This document shows positions 1 to 8,052 of a DNA stretch of 64,000 nucleotides, piece after piece. The notes beneath the pieces are model-generated. The model searched no databases, was not told the DNA's origin, and saw nothing but the letters and a program-made list of their open reading frames with translations. Location: the NCBI GenBank assembly GCA_022844165.1, contig JALHMH010000009.1, forward strand, positions 62,001 to 126,000, written 5' to 3'. The DNA is from Lysobacterales bacterium. Lineage in GTDB: Bacteria; Pseudomonadota; Gammaproteobacteria; Xanthomonadales; SZUA-5. How positions within the stretch are numbered: position 1 is the stretch's first letter; every line of letters starts with the position of its first letter. A program made the position numbers and the translations under genes.

Positions 1-276
1 GACGACAAACTCTGGGCATTCGAGGACGACGCCTTCGTGCCGCACCAGATTGCCGGCCAGGATGAGGACGATGTGACGCCGATCTTGATCGTGCCGCCCG
101 GCGCGGTGGTCGCGTCGCGTTCGCTGATCATCAATCTGCGCGACGAATGTGCCAGCGGCGAATTCGATACCGTCAAGGAAGTCGTTCCCGCCGACCCGCG
201 CGAGCGCGACGGCTCGCGGGAACGTTGGGCCGAATATCGACGCCGCGGATTTGACGTGCGCAAGTTCGACATGTGA
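1..276 (+). CDS. holC: DNA polymerase III chi subunit, C-terminal part
   Basis: This is the 3' end of a gene that begins before the window; the frame is open from base 1 to the TGA at 274-276. It resembles the C-terminal half of HolC, the chi subunit that links the clamp loader to single-strand-binding protein. Family-like landmarks are the opening 'LWAFEDDAFVPHQIAG', the 'LIINL' core strand, and a basic tail with 'RERWAEYRRRGFDVRKFDM', which matches the usual chi ending (Arg-rich helix, then a short strand). HolC is normally about 140 residues, so roughly the last 90 are present. In many gammaproteobacteria holC lies between pepA and valS; neither is visible here. The next gene is on the opposite strand and ends 8 bp away. 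Confidence 0.8.
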   Translation, partial: DDKLWAFEDDAFVPHQIAGQDEDDVTPILIVPPGAVVASRSLIINLRDECASGEFDTVKEVVPADPRERDGSRERWAEYRRRGFDVRKFDM

Positions 277-283
277 CCGGCCG

Positions 284-1405
284 TCAAGCGCTCTTCTTCG
301 CATAGGGCGAATGTGTATCGAGTTCGGCACGATACTGCCGGAGCGATTCGGCCTCGCGATCCAGCGCGTGCCGAATCGCAGTCCGAAAACCCGAGTGACG
401 TACGTAGTGCGCCGAGCGTGTGCGCGTCGGCAGAAAGCCTCGCGCAATCTTGTGCTCACCTTGCGCGCCAGGTTCAAATCTCGTCAAGCGGTTGGCGATC
501 AGATGTTCGATGCCCTGGTAATAACAAAGCTCGAAATGCAGGCCGGCATAGTCAGCGTCGCTGCCCCAATAACGACCATACAGTGCATTCGCGCCGCGGA
601 TGAACACGGCCACCGCATGCAGCCGCCGCTGGCGCCATGCACCCGCGACATGCAGCGACCCGGGCAATCGTTCTCTGAGCAAGGAAAAGAAAGATCGGGT
701 CAGCGCCGGCGTGTTGCCTTTGCGCTCGAAGGTGTCGCTGTACAGCGCGTGCATCGCATCGAGGTCAGCTTCGTCGAGTTCGATGTCTGATTTCCAGACG
801 ATCTCGAAGCCATGCCGCTGCGCTTGCCCGCGCTCCTGGCGAATGTTCTTGCGTTTCTTGCCGTTGAGCCCATCCAGAAAATCTTGGAAATCCCGATAAC
901 CGGGGTTATGCAGATGGAATTGCCAGTCGAATCGCGGCAGCCACGGATCGTGAGCGAGCGTGGCTGCATCTTCGAGCGTCAAAAAATTCAGGTGCGCGCT
1001 GGAGAGCTTACTACGGTCGACAAGCTGCCGAATCGCAACCGCCAATTCGCCACGCCTGGGCCCAAACAAACGCGGCCCCGTGACCGGCGAATACGGCACG
1101 GCAACGAGCAGCTTCGGATAGTAGTCAAGCCCATGACGGGCATACGCATCCGCCCACGCCCAATCGAACACGAACTCACCGTGCGAGTTGGTCTTCAGGT
1201 AGCCCGGTGCAGCCGCTACGACCGCCTTGCCTTCGCGCCATAACAACGGCATCGGCGACCACCCCAACTCGCGGCGCAAACTGCCGCTGTCTTCAAGCGC
1301 CGACAAAAAACCATGCCGCACAAACGGCTGATCGCTGCCAGCCAGCGCATCCCAGGTTTGCGCGTCGACATCGCTGATTGTGGAATGAACCAGAAGCTCG
1401 GACAT
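284..1405 (-). CDS. GNAT/FemAB-like protein (peptidogalycan biosynthesis family, COG3146-type)
   Basis: A 373-residue protein resembling the DUF482/FemAB_like family, which has a double GNAT fold and is thought to act as an aminoacyl- or acyltransferase; its substrate is not established. Family-typical parts are 'QPFVRHGFLSALEDSGS' near the N-terminus, a central run with 'YPKLLVAVPYSPVTGPRL', 'GKKRKNIRQER', and the C-terminal 'FEPGAQGEHKIARGFLPTRT' block followed by 'THSPYAKKSA'. The frame is open 26 codons further upstream to a Met at 1483, but homology-like sequence starts at 'MSELLVHSTI', so the ATG at 1403-1405 is chosen. No strong ribosome site is visible before it. It converges on holC. 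The family is fairly clear, the function is not. Confidence 0.75.
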   Translation of the reverse strand: MSELLVHSTISDVDAQTWDALAGSDQPFVRHGFLSALEDSGSLRRELGWSPMPLLWREGKAVVAAAPGYLKTNSHGEFVFDWAWADAYARHGLDYYPKLLVAVPYSPVTGPRLFGPRRGELAVAIRQLVDRSKLSSAHLNFLTLEDAATLAHDPWLPRFDWQFHLHNPGYRDFQDFLDGLNGKKRKNIRQERGQAQRHGFEIVWKSDIELDEADLDAMHALYSDTFERKGNTPALTRSFFSLLRERLPGSLHVAGAWRQRRLHAVAVFIRGANALYGRYWGSDADYAGLHFELCYYQGIEHLIANRLTRFEPGAQGEHKIARGFLPTRTRSAHYVRHSGFRTAIRHALDREAESLRQYRAELDTHSPYAKKSA

Positions 1406-1872
1406 GCTTGAGTTAGCGATCTTGGGGGAACGGTGTCGGGCCTGCGATGGCGCTGATCGGCTTTGGTACAGCCCGATTCCCATCCCAACAAGCTAGTCTC
1501 GCTCAGAAACCGGGTTGAAAGGTCATCAATGCCTGCGCACGTTGGACGAAATCCTGGGGCCGGTGCCGACGACGAAACGCGGGCGCAAGCGCAAGGCGTA
1601 GGCGCGGCGCTGTTGAAGCTGCTTCGGCTGCACCTGAGTTGATTCTGATCGCGCCAAAGACGCTGCTAAAAAACGATGGACCGAAGCGTTTCGCTCGCGT
1701 GAACGCGGCGGCAGACAACGACGTTCTCTCGGGCCCTGTTGATCACCGTCAACACTGGGATGGCCGATTCGCGTCAACCTCTACCCAGGCTCATAGCCGT
1801 TTGCGCGACTCGCGAATCTGCGAACGCGATCAGCGCTGTGATGTGTGCCTGCTCACTATCCGGAGATTCACC
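1406..1872. other. Intergenic region between two divergent genes
   Basis: This 467-bp stretch separates the GNAT-like gene (minus) from the secreted-protein gene (plus) and must hold both promoters. I see no convincing gene. A 34-codon plus-strand frame at about 1501-1602 ends in a basic tail (TTKRGRKRKA then TAG) that looks like the end of a decayed protein, but nothing upstream supports it. A run CTGCTAAAAAACGATGG at about 1660 is the most A-rich part. No strong sigma-70 hexamers or terminators stand out. Confidence 0.4.
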
Positions 1873-2865
1873 ATGATCAAAGCCCTCGCTTTCACGCTCA
1901 GCGTGTTGCTCGCGCAAAGCGCAAGTTGCCAGGATGCACAATTCGAGCAGGCGCAGGCGCAACTGGACAGTGCGCGGCGATTGTTGGTTGCGTTGCAAAC
2001 CACCGACAAGCAGCGCAAAGAAATCACGCCCGGTTGCGTTGCGACGCCGATTGCGACTACGCCCATCGGACCGACCTCCACGTTCGAGGTTGCGACCGCT
2101 GTGTCTGGTCAGCGGGTTCGCGGCGTGCTTTGGCGCCAACCTTGCGGCGGCAGCGATGCGCAGTTCATCGTCACGTTACAACCTGTGGCCGGCACGCCCT
2201 TCGTTTGCGGTCGCGATATCGAACTCACGCTGGGCGCGCAACGCACCGACGATATCTTTCTGGACGTCAATCCGAATGATGGCGTTGCGAGCAGTTTTTG
2301 CGCCAACCTCACACAGACCACATCGTTCGTCTTGAATGAGTTCGATGCAAGCTTCCCTTGGGACGATGACGCTGCCTTCGGCTTTGTCTATGAGAGCGAT
2401 TTTGGTCCAGATGCCACTGTTGCTGTCGTGGCATACGATCCTGCTGCTTATCCTGGCGGCGGCAGCACCGCAATAGCCATCAACGGTCGACTGAGTGGAA
2501 GCTACTTCGCCGCATCGCGCAATGGCGAGGGCGTCATGGTGGAAGTTGGACGCGTCGGCGCGCGACGCGTGTTGTTCCTGGCCTGGTTCACCTACTTCCA
2601 GGGCCAGCAGCGCTACTTCGTTGGCAGCATCGATTTGGCCGCCGGCGCGACGAGCGCTGTGGTGCCGCTCGTTCTGACGGGCGGTGGACAGTTCGGCGCA
2701 GCGTTTGACCCGGCGCAAGTGACATTCACGCCCTGGGGTAGCGCGACGCTGGACTTCACATCATGCACGTCCATGCGCTTTAGCTGGGCGGAAACCGGCG
2801 GCGCGAGCGGCAGCTATAACTACCTGCGCTCGCTCGATGGACTGGATGGCGTCTCTTGTCCGTGA
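1873..2865 (+). CDS. Secreted protein with C-terminal GYW-like beta domain
   Basis: A 330-residue exported protein of unknown function. The ATG at 1873 follows a GGAGA ribosome site at 1862-1866 and gives a signal peptide (MIKALAFTLSVLLAQSASC, cleavage near Cys/Gln). A short predicted coiled coil follows (about residues 20-50, AQFEQAQAQLDSARRLL). The last 120 residues ('GRLSGSYFAASRNGEGVMVEVG', 'FTYFQGQQRYFVGSI', 'GSATLDFTSC') resemble a beta-rich module repeated in many secreted proteins of Lysobacterales, where the core reads like SGxWxxPxxxGEGxxxE and FTYxxxGxQxW. Cys residues in pairs suggest disulfides. The frame is open further upstream to 1639, but the signal peptide fixes the start. 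Function unknown; secretion is well supported. Confidence 0.75.
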   Translation: MIKALAFTLSVLLAQSASCQDAQFEQAQAQLDSARRLLVALQTTDKQRKEITPGCVATPIATTPIGPTSTFEVATAVSGQRVRGVLWRQPCGGSDAQFIVTLQPVAGTPFVCGRDIELTLGAQRTDDIFLDVNPNDGVASSFCANLTQTTSFVLNEFDASFPWDDDAAFGFVYESDFGPDATVAVVAYDPAAYPGGGSTAIAINGRLSGSYFAASRNGEGVMVEVGRVGARRVLFLAWFTYFQGQQRYFVGSIDLAAGATSAVVPLVLTGGGQFGAAFDPAQVTFTPWGSATLDFTSCTSMRFSWAETGGASGSYNYLRSLDGLDGVSCP

Positions 2866-2907
2866 AGCCCGGCGGAGACACGGAGCATGTCGACGGGCGT
2901 GGACCGA

Positions 2908-3657
2908 TCACGGATGATCGATATCGCACCAACCTGAGAACCCCACCGCGCGACCGCCTGCGTCGAGCGTAATGTACTCGCCCTCACGCAACACCGCGAG
3001 CGAGTGCGCATCGCCGCTGGCGACGATGCTGCCGATGTCGGTGTCGGCGTTGCTGAGCGCCGCGGCAACGGGCAACGCGCCAGCGTCGATCCACGCCAGA
3101 CGGCGCTTGACGCGGCCCAGGTAGTGGGTGCGGGCGACGATTTCCTGGCCGGGGTAGCAGCCTTTTTTCAAACTGAAGGCGCTGAGGCGCTGCAGGCCAA
3201 GGGCTTGCGGCAGATGTTCGTTTTGCGCAGCGCCGGTGAGCCAGGGGATGCCGGCGTCGATGCAGGCGTTCCACCAATCGGATTCAGCGATGCCACTGCC
3301 GGCGGCGATGCGTGTGGGCACGCCCGCCAGCACGGCGTCGGGCACGCTCTGACTGGCATCGCATCCAACCTCCACCAACGCCTGCGTCACCGTGCACTTG
3401 GCGCGCAGTTTGTACATTGTCAGGCGTTTGGCGACAGCCTCTGCGTTATCGGCGGGCATCAGCCAGCGCAGCGTCGCTTCGGCCGTGCGCCGCAAATAGC
3501 CCAGACACTGCACGCGTCCGTCGACATTCAGGTAACAGGCGAACTGACCGGCGCCGATGTCGAGTGCCTGCACATCGCTCGACAGCTGGCTGTGTAAAAA
3601 ACTGCGCGCATCTGGCCCGTCGACAACGATTTCTGCAAAATTTGGCGCGATGCTCAT
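2908..3657 (-). CDS. ygfZ: Folate-binding Fe-S maintenance protein YgfZ
   Basis: A 249-residue YgfZ/IBA57-like protein of the aminomethyltransferase (GcvT) fold. It uses tetrahydrofolate to help build or repair [4Fe-4S] enzymes. The diagnostic loop 'KKGCYPGQEIVARTHYLGRVKR', containing the conserved K-G-C-Y-x-G-Q-E, lies at about residues 171-193, with the motif's essential Cys present. The N-terminal 'VVDGPDARSFLHSQLSSDV' is the usual GcvT-type opening. The ATG at 3655-3657 matches the family's N-terminus; the frame stays open upstream without homology-like sequence. At 249 residues it is shorter than the E. coli protein (326). It is divergent from the DUF1674 gene and sdhCDAB, only 24 bp away, which fits a role in supplying the Fe-S protein SdhB. 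Confidence 0.9.
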   Translation of the reverse strand: MSIAPNFAEIVVDGPDARSFLHSQLSSDVQALDIGAGQFACYLNVDGRVQCLGYLRRTAEATLRWLMPADNAEAVAKRLTMYKLRAKCTVTQALVEVGCDASQSVPDAVLAGVPTRIAAGSGIAESDWWNACIDAGIPWLTGAAQNEHLPQALGLQRLSAFSLKKGCYPGQEIVARTHYLGRVKRRLAWIDAGALPVAAALSNADTDIGSIVASGDAHSLAVLREGEYITLDAGGRAVGFSGWCDIDHP

Positions 3658-3681
3658 GTTTGTTCGGGCAGACTCTGGTGC

Positions 3682-3867
3682 ATGGACAAGAACAGCATAC
3701 CGATTAGCAGCGAACGAACAGCCGAATCGCAGCATCCCATCAGTTACGAACCGGCACCCACGCCACTGGTGAAGCCTGATCTGCCGAAGGAAATCGGCGG
3801 GCGCGACGGCCCGGAGCCGACGCGTTACGGCGATTGGGAAAAGAACGGCCGTTGTATCGATTTTTAA
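3682..3867 (+). CDS. DUF1674 protein, SdhAF4-type succinate dehydrogenase assembly factor
   Basis: A 61-residue protein whose last 24 residues ('KEIGGRDGPEPTRYGDWEKNGRCIDF', read in two parts) match the DUF1674 signature: an acidic/Gly stretch, EPTRYGDWE, then a terminal DF. In eukaryotes this family (SDHAF4/Sdh8) binds free flavinated SdhA and passes it to SdhB, shielding it from making radicals; bacterial members are described mainly in alphaproteobacteria. The first 35 residues are Pro-rich and probably disordered. The ATG at 3682 is the only reasonable start. It sits directly upstream of sdhC on the same strand, with 267 bp between, and this context supports the assembly role. No SdhE gene, the usual flavinylation factor, is seen in the window. 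Confidence 0.85.
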   Translation: MDKNSIPISSERTAESQHPISYEPAPTPLVKPDLPKEIGGRDGPEPTRYGDWEKNGRCIDF

Positions 3868-4134
3868 CCCAACAAGCGGATCACGATTTGGCGGGCCCTG
3901 CGTCTGCGGGGCAGCTTGAAGTCGTAGGACACACCGCAGGGGCGGCGCATCCAGCTCAGCTGATGCGCATTCTGTGCGGAACTCAGGTGCTGGTATGGTT
4001 ACAGGCCTGCATTGGATGTACGGCGCCCCGAGCGGGCGCTTCGGGAGCGGCGCCCACTGAAAAGCTCGGCGCACGTTATTCAAAGGTCACCGTCGCTGGT
4101 ATTGTCCGCCGCCTGCGCGAATGTCGAGTCAAGC
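3868..4134 (+). promoter_or_regulatory. Leader region before sdhC
   Basis: A 267-bp region with no credible gene precedes sdhCDAB and probably carries its promoter. It is GC-rich and contains the inverted pair GGCGCC at 4022-4027 and 4050-4055, which can form a stem around GGGCGCTTCGGGAGC. I could not pick out a confident -35/-10 pair or a known small-RNA target site. Confidence 0.4.
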
Positions 4135-4509
4135 ATGAAAGCCAGACCACTCTCACCGCACCTTCAGGTCTACAAACCGCAGCTCACCAGTTTTACCTCG
4201 ATCAGCCATCGCATCAGCGGCATTGTGCTGAGCGCTGCCGCGCTGATGATTACGATGGGTCTGCTGGCGCTGTCGCATGGGCCGGCCGCGTTCGCGCGGT
4301 TTATGGCCTTTGCTGACTCGCTTTTGGGCCGGGTAATCGTGGCTGCGTTTGTGCTGGCCACGGTGTATCACTGGCTCAACGGCATCCGCCACCTGCTCTG
4401 GGACACCGGCTGGGGCCTGGACCTTAAGCGCGCATACGCCACAGGCTGGGCTGCGGTCGTCGCAACACCGATTTTCAGCGCGGCAATTTTGTACTGGCTC
4501 TGGAGCTAA
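4135..4509 (+). CDS. sdhC: Succinate dehydrogenase cytochrome b556 subunit SdhC
   Basis: A 124-residue membrane anchor of respiratory complex II. It binds the b-type haem and, with SdhD, forms the ubiquinone site. The N-terminal signature 'RPLSPHLQVYKPQLTSFTS' and 'SISHRISGI' are present, then three hydrophobic helices (about 26-48, 61-80, 104-122). The haem-ligand motif is seen as 'YHWLNGIRHLLWDTG' (HxxxGxRHLxxD). The ATG at 4135 gives exactly this family start; the frame is open upstream to 4012 without recognisable sequence. The stop is 4 bp before sdhD, so the two are co-transcribed and probably translationally coupled. Length is normal (E. coli SdhC 129). Confidence 0.95.
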   Translation: MKARPLSPHLQVYKPQLTSFTSISHRISGIVLSAAALMITMGLLALSHGPAAFARFMAFADSLLGRVIVAAFVLATVYHWLNGIRHLLWDTGWGLDLKRAYATGWAAVVATPIFSAAILYWLWS

Positions 4510-4513
4510 GGCG

Positions 4514-4903
4514 ATGGATCGATTCCAAACACCGATCAAGCGCGTTCAGGGCTTGGGTTCCTCGAAAGACGGTACCCACCACTGGTGGGTGCAGCGCACC
4601 TCGGCGATGGCGCTGGCAATCTTGACGCCGTGGTTCATCTGGCGCTGCGCGAGCACGCCGGCCGATTTCGCCAGTGTGCGCGACATGGTGGGTTTGCCGT
4701 ACAACGCGCTGCTGCTGAGCGCATTCATCGTGGCGCTGTTTTATCACGCACAGTTGGGCTTGCAAGTCGTCGTTGAGGACTACATTCACTCGCGGCCTGC
4801 GGAAGTGGCGCTGCTGCTGGCGATTAAAGTGCTCGCCTGGCTGGGCGCTGGTGCGGCTCTGTTGGCGATCTTGTTCCAGGTTTTTGTAAGGCTGAATTCA
4901 TGA
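4514..4903 (+). CDS. sdhD: Succinate dehydrogenase membrane anchor SdhD
   Basis: A 129-residue hydrophobic anchor subunit with three membrane helices (about 32-50, 63-82, 98-123). The conserved haem/quinone motif is seen as '[17 protein letters not shown]' (HxxxGxxxxxEDYxH). The N-terminal soluble part carries '[20 protein letters not shown]', as in other proteobacterial SdhD proteins. The ATG at 4514 lies 4 bp after the sdhC stop. The end overlaps the sdhA start by 4 bp (ATGA at 4900-4903), a clear sign of translational coupling inside the sdhCDAB operon. Confidence 0.93.
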   Translation: MDRFQTPIKRVQGLGSSKDGTHHWWVQRTSAMALAILTPWFIWRCASTPADFASVRDMVGLPYNALLLSAFIVALFYHAQLGLQVVVEDYIHSRPAEVALLLAIKVLAWLGAGAALLAILFQVFVRLNS

Positions 4904-6687
4904 GCACGGCGTATCCAATTCAACATCACAAGTACGACGTGATTGTCGTGGGCGCAGGCGGTGCCGGCCTGCGCGCCACGATGGGCATGGCCGCAAAAGG
5001 GCTGTCGACGGCGTGCCTGACCAAAGTCTTCCCGACCCGCAGCCACACGGTGGCAGCACAAGGCGGTATCAGCGCCGCGCTCGGCAATATGGGCGAGGAC
5101 GATTGGCGTTATCACTTTTACGACACCATCAAGGGCTCGGACTGGCTCGGCGATCAAGACGCCATCGAGTACATGTGCAAGGAAGCCATTCCCGCCATCG
5201 TCGAACTGGAACACTACGGCGTACCGTTTTCGCGCACTGAAGACGGCCGCATCTATCAGCGCCCCTTCGGCGGCATGACCACGCGTTACGGCGAAGGCAC
5301 CGCACAACGCACCTGCGCTGCCGCCGATCGCACCGGGCATGCGATTCTGCACGCGCTGTATCAGCAATCGCTGCGTTTCGATGCGCGCTTCTACATCGAA
5401 TACTTCGCACTCGATTTGATCATGGACGGCGGCGAATGCCGCGGCGTGCTGGCGTGGGATCTGGCGTCTGGCACATTGCACGCGTTCCACTCGCACCTGG
5501 TGGTGCTCGCGACCGGCGGTTACGGCCGCGCGTACTTGACGTGCACTTCCGCGCACACCTGCACGGGCGACGGCAATGGCATGGTGCTGCGGGCCGGTCT
5601 GCCGCTGCAAGACATGGAGTTCGTGCAGTTCCATCCCACGGGCGTGTTCGGCGCGGGCTGCCTGATCACTGAAGGCGTGCGCGGCGAAGGCGGATATCTG
5701 ACCAATGCGAAGGGCGAGCGCTTCATGGAACGCTACGCGCCGAACGCCAAAGACCTGGCGTCGCGCGATGTGGTTTCGCGGGCAATGACGATCGAAGTGC
5801 GCGAGGGTCGGGGCGTCGGCTCCGGCGCCGATCATATCCACCTGCATCTGGAACATCTCGGCCCCGAGGTGATCCACGAGCGCCTTCCTGGCATTGCCGA
5901 AACGGCGCGCATTTTTGCCGGTGTCGATGTCGCGAAAGAACCCATACCAGTGCTGCCCACCGTGCACTACAACATGGGCGGCATCCCAACCAACTATCGC
6001 GGCGAGGTGGTGCGCCCTACGCCCGGCAATCCGGACACCGTGGTGCCAGGTTTGATGGCGATCGGCGAAGCCGCGTGCGTATCGGTGCATGGCGCCAATC
6101 GCCTGGGTTCCAATTCGCTGCTGGATCTGGTGGTGTTCGGTCGCGCCGCGGCCATTCGCGCCGCAGAAGTGGTGAAACCCGGCGCCACACACAAGGAATT
6201 GCCTGTCAGCGCCTACGATGCAGCACTCAGCAACTTCGACCAGTTGCGCCACGCCAAGGGTTCGTTGCCGACGGCGGATATCCGCCTCAACATGCAGCGC
6301 GTCATGCAGAACGATGCCGCCGTGTTCCGCACCGGCGAGTCGCTGCGCGATGGCTGCCAGAAGATGAGCCGGGTCAATGCGAGTTTCGGCGACGTGCGCG
6401 TGGCCGATCGTTCGTTGATCTGGAATACCGACCTGGTTGAAACGCTGGAACTGCAGAATCTGCTGGGCTGCGCGCTGTCGACCATTTATTCGGCCGAACA
6501 TCGCCCCGAGAGTCGCGGCGCACATGCGCGCGAAGACTTCAAGGACCGCGACGACGAGAACTGGATGAAGCACACCCTCTCGTATGTCGACGCCAAGGGC
6601 AACGTCAGCTTCGACTATCGCCCGGTGCATTTGTACACGTTGACCGATGAAGTGAAAGCCGTGCCGCCGAAGGCGCGGACATATTGA
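4900..6687 (+). CDS. sdhA: Succinate dehydrogenase flavoprotein subunit SdhA
   Basis: A 595-residue flavoprotein that oxidises succinate to fumarate in the citric acid cycle and passes electrons to SdhB. Visible landmarks are the FAD Rossmann motif '[11 protein letters not shown]' (about 16-26), the covalent-FAD segment '[11 protein letters not shown]' with its His near residue 49, the substrate-binding 'QFHPTG' (about 246-251), 'EGVRGEGG', the catalytic-domain block '[17 protein letters not shown]' with the key Arg, and the C-terminal helical domain. The ATG overlaps the end of sdhD by 4 bp. Length matches the family (E. coli 588). An 81-bp gap to sdhB follows. The DUF1674 protein encoded upstream probably handles this subunit during assembly. 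Confidence 0.97.
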   Translation: MSTAYPIQHHKYDVIVVGAGGAGLRATMGMAAKGLSTACLTKVFPTRSHTVAAQGGISAALGNMGEDDWRYHFYDTIKGSDWLGDQDAIEYMCKEAIPAIVELEHYGVPFSRTEDGRIYQRPFGGMTTRYGEGTAQRTCAAADRTGHAILHALYQQSLRFDARFYIEYFALDLIMDGGECRGVLAWDLASGTLHAFHSHLVVLATGGYGRAYLTCTSAHTCTGDGNGMVLRAGLPLQDMEFVQFHPTGVFGAGCLITEGVRGEGGYLTNAKGERFMERYAPNAKDLASRDVVSRAMTIEVREGRGVGSGADHIHLHLEHLGPEVIHERLPGIAETARIFAGVDVAKEPIPVLPTVHYNMGGIPTNYRGEVVRPTPGNPDTVVPGLMAIGEAACVSVHGANRLGSNSLLDLVVFGRAAAIRAAEVVKPGATHKELPVSAYDAALSNFDQLRHAKGSLPTADIRLNMQRVMQNDAAVFRTGESLRDGCQKMSRVNASFGDVRVADRSLIWNTDLVETLELQNLLGCALSTIYSAEHRPESRGAHAREDFKDRDDENWMKHTLSYVDAKGNVSFDYRPVHLYTLTDEVKAVPPKARTY

Positions 6688-6768
6688 TGTGCACCCTCAC
6701 CCGCCGGGACGGCAGCGGGCGTTGATTGAGCTTTGAAACAACTATTGATCCGATAAAGCGCGACTCAA

Positions 6769-7548
6769 ATGGCCAATTTCACGCTACCGAAAAACTCCAA
6801 GGTCAAGTCCGGCAAGCATCATGCTGGCAAGGGTGGCGAAAAACAGCGCCGCTTCAAGGTGTATCGCTACGATCCAGATGGCGATGAGAATCCGCGCACC
6901 GACACCTTCGATGTCGACTTGGCCAGCTGCGGACCGATGGTGCTTGACGCGTTGATCAAGATCAAGAACGAGATCGACCCTACGCTGACGTTCCGCCGCT
7001 CGTGCCGCGAGGGCATTTGTGGATCGTGCGCGATGAACATCGATGGCACGAACACGCTGGCCTGTACCAAAGCGATTTGCGACGTCAAAGGCGAGGTCAG
7101 GATTTACCCGCTGCCGCACCTGCCGGTGATCAAGGACCTGGTGCCGGATCTGACGCATTTCTACGCACAATACGCCTCGATCAAACCGTGGATTCGCGCC
7201 AGTGCGCCGCCGCCAGATCGTGAGCGCCTGCAATCGCCAGAAGACCGCAAAAAAATCGATGGCTTGTACGAGTGCATTCTGTGCGCCTGCTGCAGTACCT
7301 CGTGTCCGAGTTATTGGTGGAACGGCGATCGTTACCTCGGACCAGCAATTCTGTTGCAGGCGTATCGCTGGATTGTCGATAGCCGCGACGAAGACACCGG
7401 CGCGCGATTGGATGATTTGGAAGACCCCTTCCGCCTGTATCGCTGCCACACGATCATGAACTGCGCGAAGACCTGCCCCAAAGGCCTCAACCCAGCGAAG
7501 GCGATCGCGGAAATCAAGAAGGCAATGGTCGCTCGCCGGTCGCTTTGA
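6769..7548 (+). CDS. sdhB: Succinate dehydrogenase iron-sulfur subunit SdhB
   Basis: A 259-residue iron-sulfur subunit that relays electrons from SdhA through [2Fe-2S], [4Fe-4S] and [3Fe-4S] clusters to the quinone. All cluster motifs are visible: '[12 protein letters not shown]' and a later Cys ('TLACTKA') for [2Fe-2S], '[16 protein letters not shown]' and '[11 protein letters not shown]' for the other two. The first 25 residues are Lys/Gly/His-rich ([16 protein letters not shown]) and longer than in E. coli SdhB (238 aa). The 81-bp gap after sdhA is wider than the other gaps in the operon but holds no terminator that I can see. Only intergenic sequence with a dispersed repeat follows. Confidence 0.96.
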   Translation: MANFTLPKNSKVKSGKHHAGKGGEKQRRFKVYRYDPDGDENPRTDTFDVDLASCGPMVLDALIKIKNEIDPTLTFRRSCREGICGSCAMNIDGTNTLACTKAICDVKGEVRIYPLPHLPVIKDLVPDLTHFYAQYASIKPWIRASAPPPDRERLQSPEDRKKIDGLYECILCACCSTSCPSYWWNGDRYLGPAILLQAYRWIVDSRDEDTGARLDDLEDPFRLYRCHTIMNCAKTCPKGLNPAKAIAEIKKAMVARRSL

Positions 7549-7675
7549 TTTGGCACATGCGTGGGTTGACCGGTTGGTGGTTTGTGTTGTCACCAGGACG
7601 TGCGGCGCGTCCTTGACGGAGCCGGATCTGTTCATTTGAGTCAAATTTTCTGCGCAGCGGCTTTGGCAGTTGAAG

Positions 7676-7788
7676 CCCCCTTGAGTACAAGGGGGCGATT
7701 GAGCGCGCAGCGCTCAATGGGGGTTTTGGCAAGTACGGTGTCTGGCGAAGCCAACAATGCTCGGCGGTCTGAGGCGAAGCCTCGCTAG
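7676..7788. repeat. Dispersed palindromic (REP-like) repeat, copy A
   Basis: Three inverted repeats in a row: CCCCCTTG/CAAGGGGG (7676-7683 and 7688-7695, loop AGTA), ATTGAGCGC/GCGCTCAAT (7698-7706 and 7710-7718, loop GCA) and GAGGC/GCCTC (7771-7775 and 7779-7783, loop GAA). The 98 bp at 7691-7788 align without gaps to 29754-29851; by hand I count about 80 identical positions. The end core GAGGCGAAGCCTC appears a third time at 41550. It lies between sdhB and tRNA-Val. Open frames through it have shared peptide-like text in both copies but no sign of being translated. Confidence 0.75.
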
Positions 7789-7834
7789 AGCTACCACTCA
7801 GCGCATGAGACTGCTATGCTCCCGCTCCTCTTTT

Positions 7835-7909
7835 GGGCGCATAGCTCAGCGGTAGAGCACTACCTTGACATGGTAGGGGTCACAGGTTCGATCCCTGTTG
7901 CGCCCACCA
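7835..7909 (+). tRNA. tRNA-Val (anticodon GAC)
   Basis: A complete 75-nt cloverleaf. The acceptor stem is GGGCGCA pairing with TGCGCCC. The D-arm is GCTC-AGCGGTA-GAGC, the anticodon arm CTACC-TTGACAT-GGTAG with anticodon GAC, the variable loop GGGTC, and the T-arm ACAGG-TTCGATC-CCTGT. The discriminator is A, and the CCA end is encoded (7907-7909). A TATGCT sequence at 7815-7820 is well placed for a -10 hexamer, with no clear -35. The gene reads GUC (and GUU by wobble) valine codons. Confidence 0.97.
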
Positions 7910-8003
7910 AAAGACAGCCAGGCAACATCGCACCAGCACGAGGTGGCACATGCGCACTACGACGATGGCAATTCACTAACGTCCGAGCTTCCTCGTATTG
8001 CAC

Positions 8004-8027
8004 AAAAGGCGCTCGGCGCCTTTTTTT
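8004..8027 (+). terminator. Rho-independent terminator or attenuator before thrS
   Basis: The stem AAAAGGCGC / GCGCCTTTT (loop TCG) runs straight into a T tract (8022-8027). It can end the tRNA-Val transcript. It ends only 25 bp before the thrS ATG, so transcripts entering thrS from upstream must read through it, which would make it an attenuator for thrS. Which role applies cannot be told from sequence. Confidence 0.75.
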
Positions 8028-8052
8028 GTGCCCGCATTTGGAGTCAAGAAAC

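Noticed and set aside
1501..1602. Short frame ending in TTKRGRKRKA as a decayed gene end
   Set aside because: Only about 34 codons, no start, no recognisable family and no support upstream.
4786..6630. Long minus-strand frame (614 codons) opposite sdhA
   Set aside because: It mirrors the codon structure of sdhA and has a His/Arg/Ala-rich, non-protein-like sequence. sdhA is certain on the other strand.
7582..7788. Frames through repeat copies A and B ending in a shared ARRSEAKP peptide
   Set aside because: The similarity is explained by the DNA repeat; the frames have no common start, no ribosome site and differ in their first halves.
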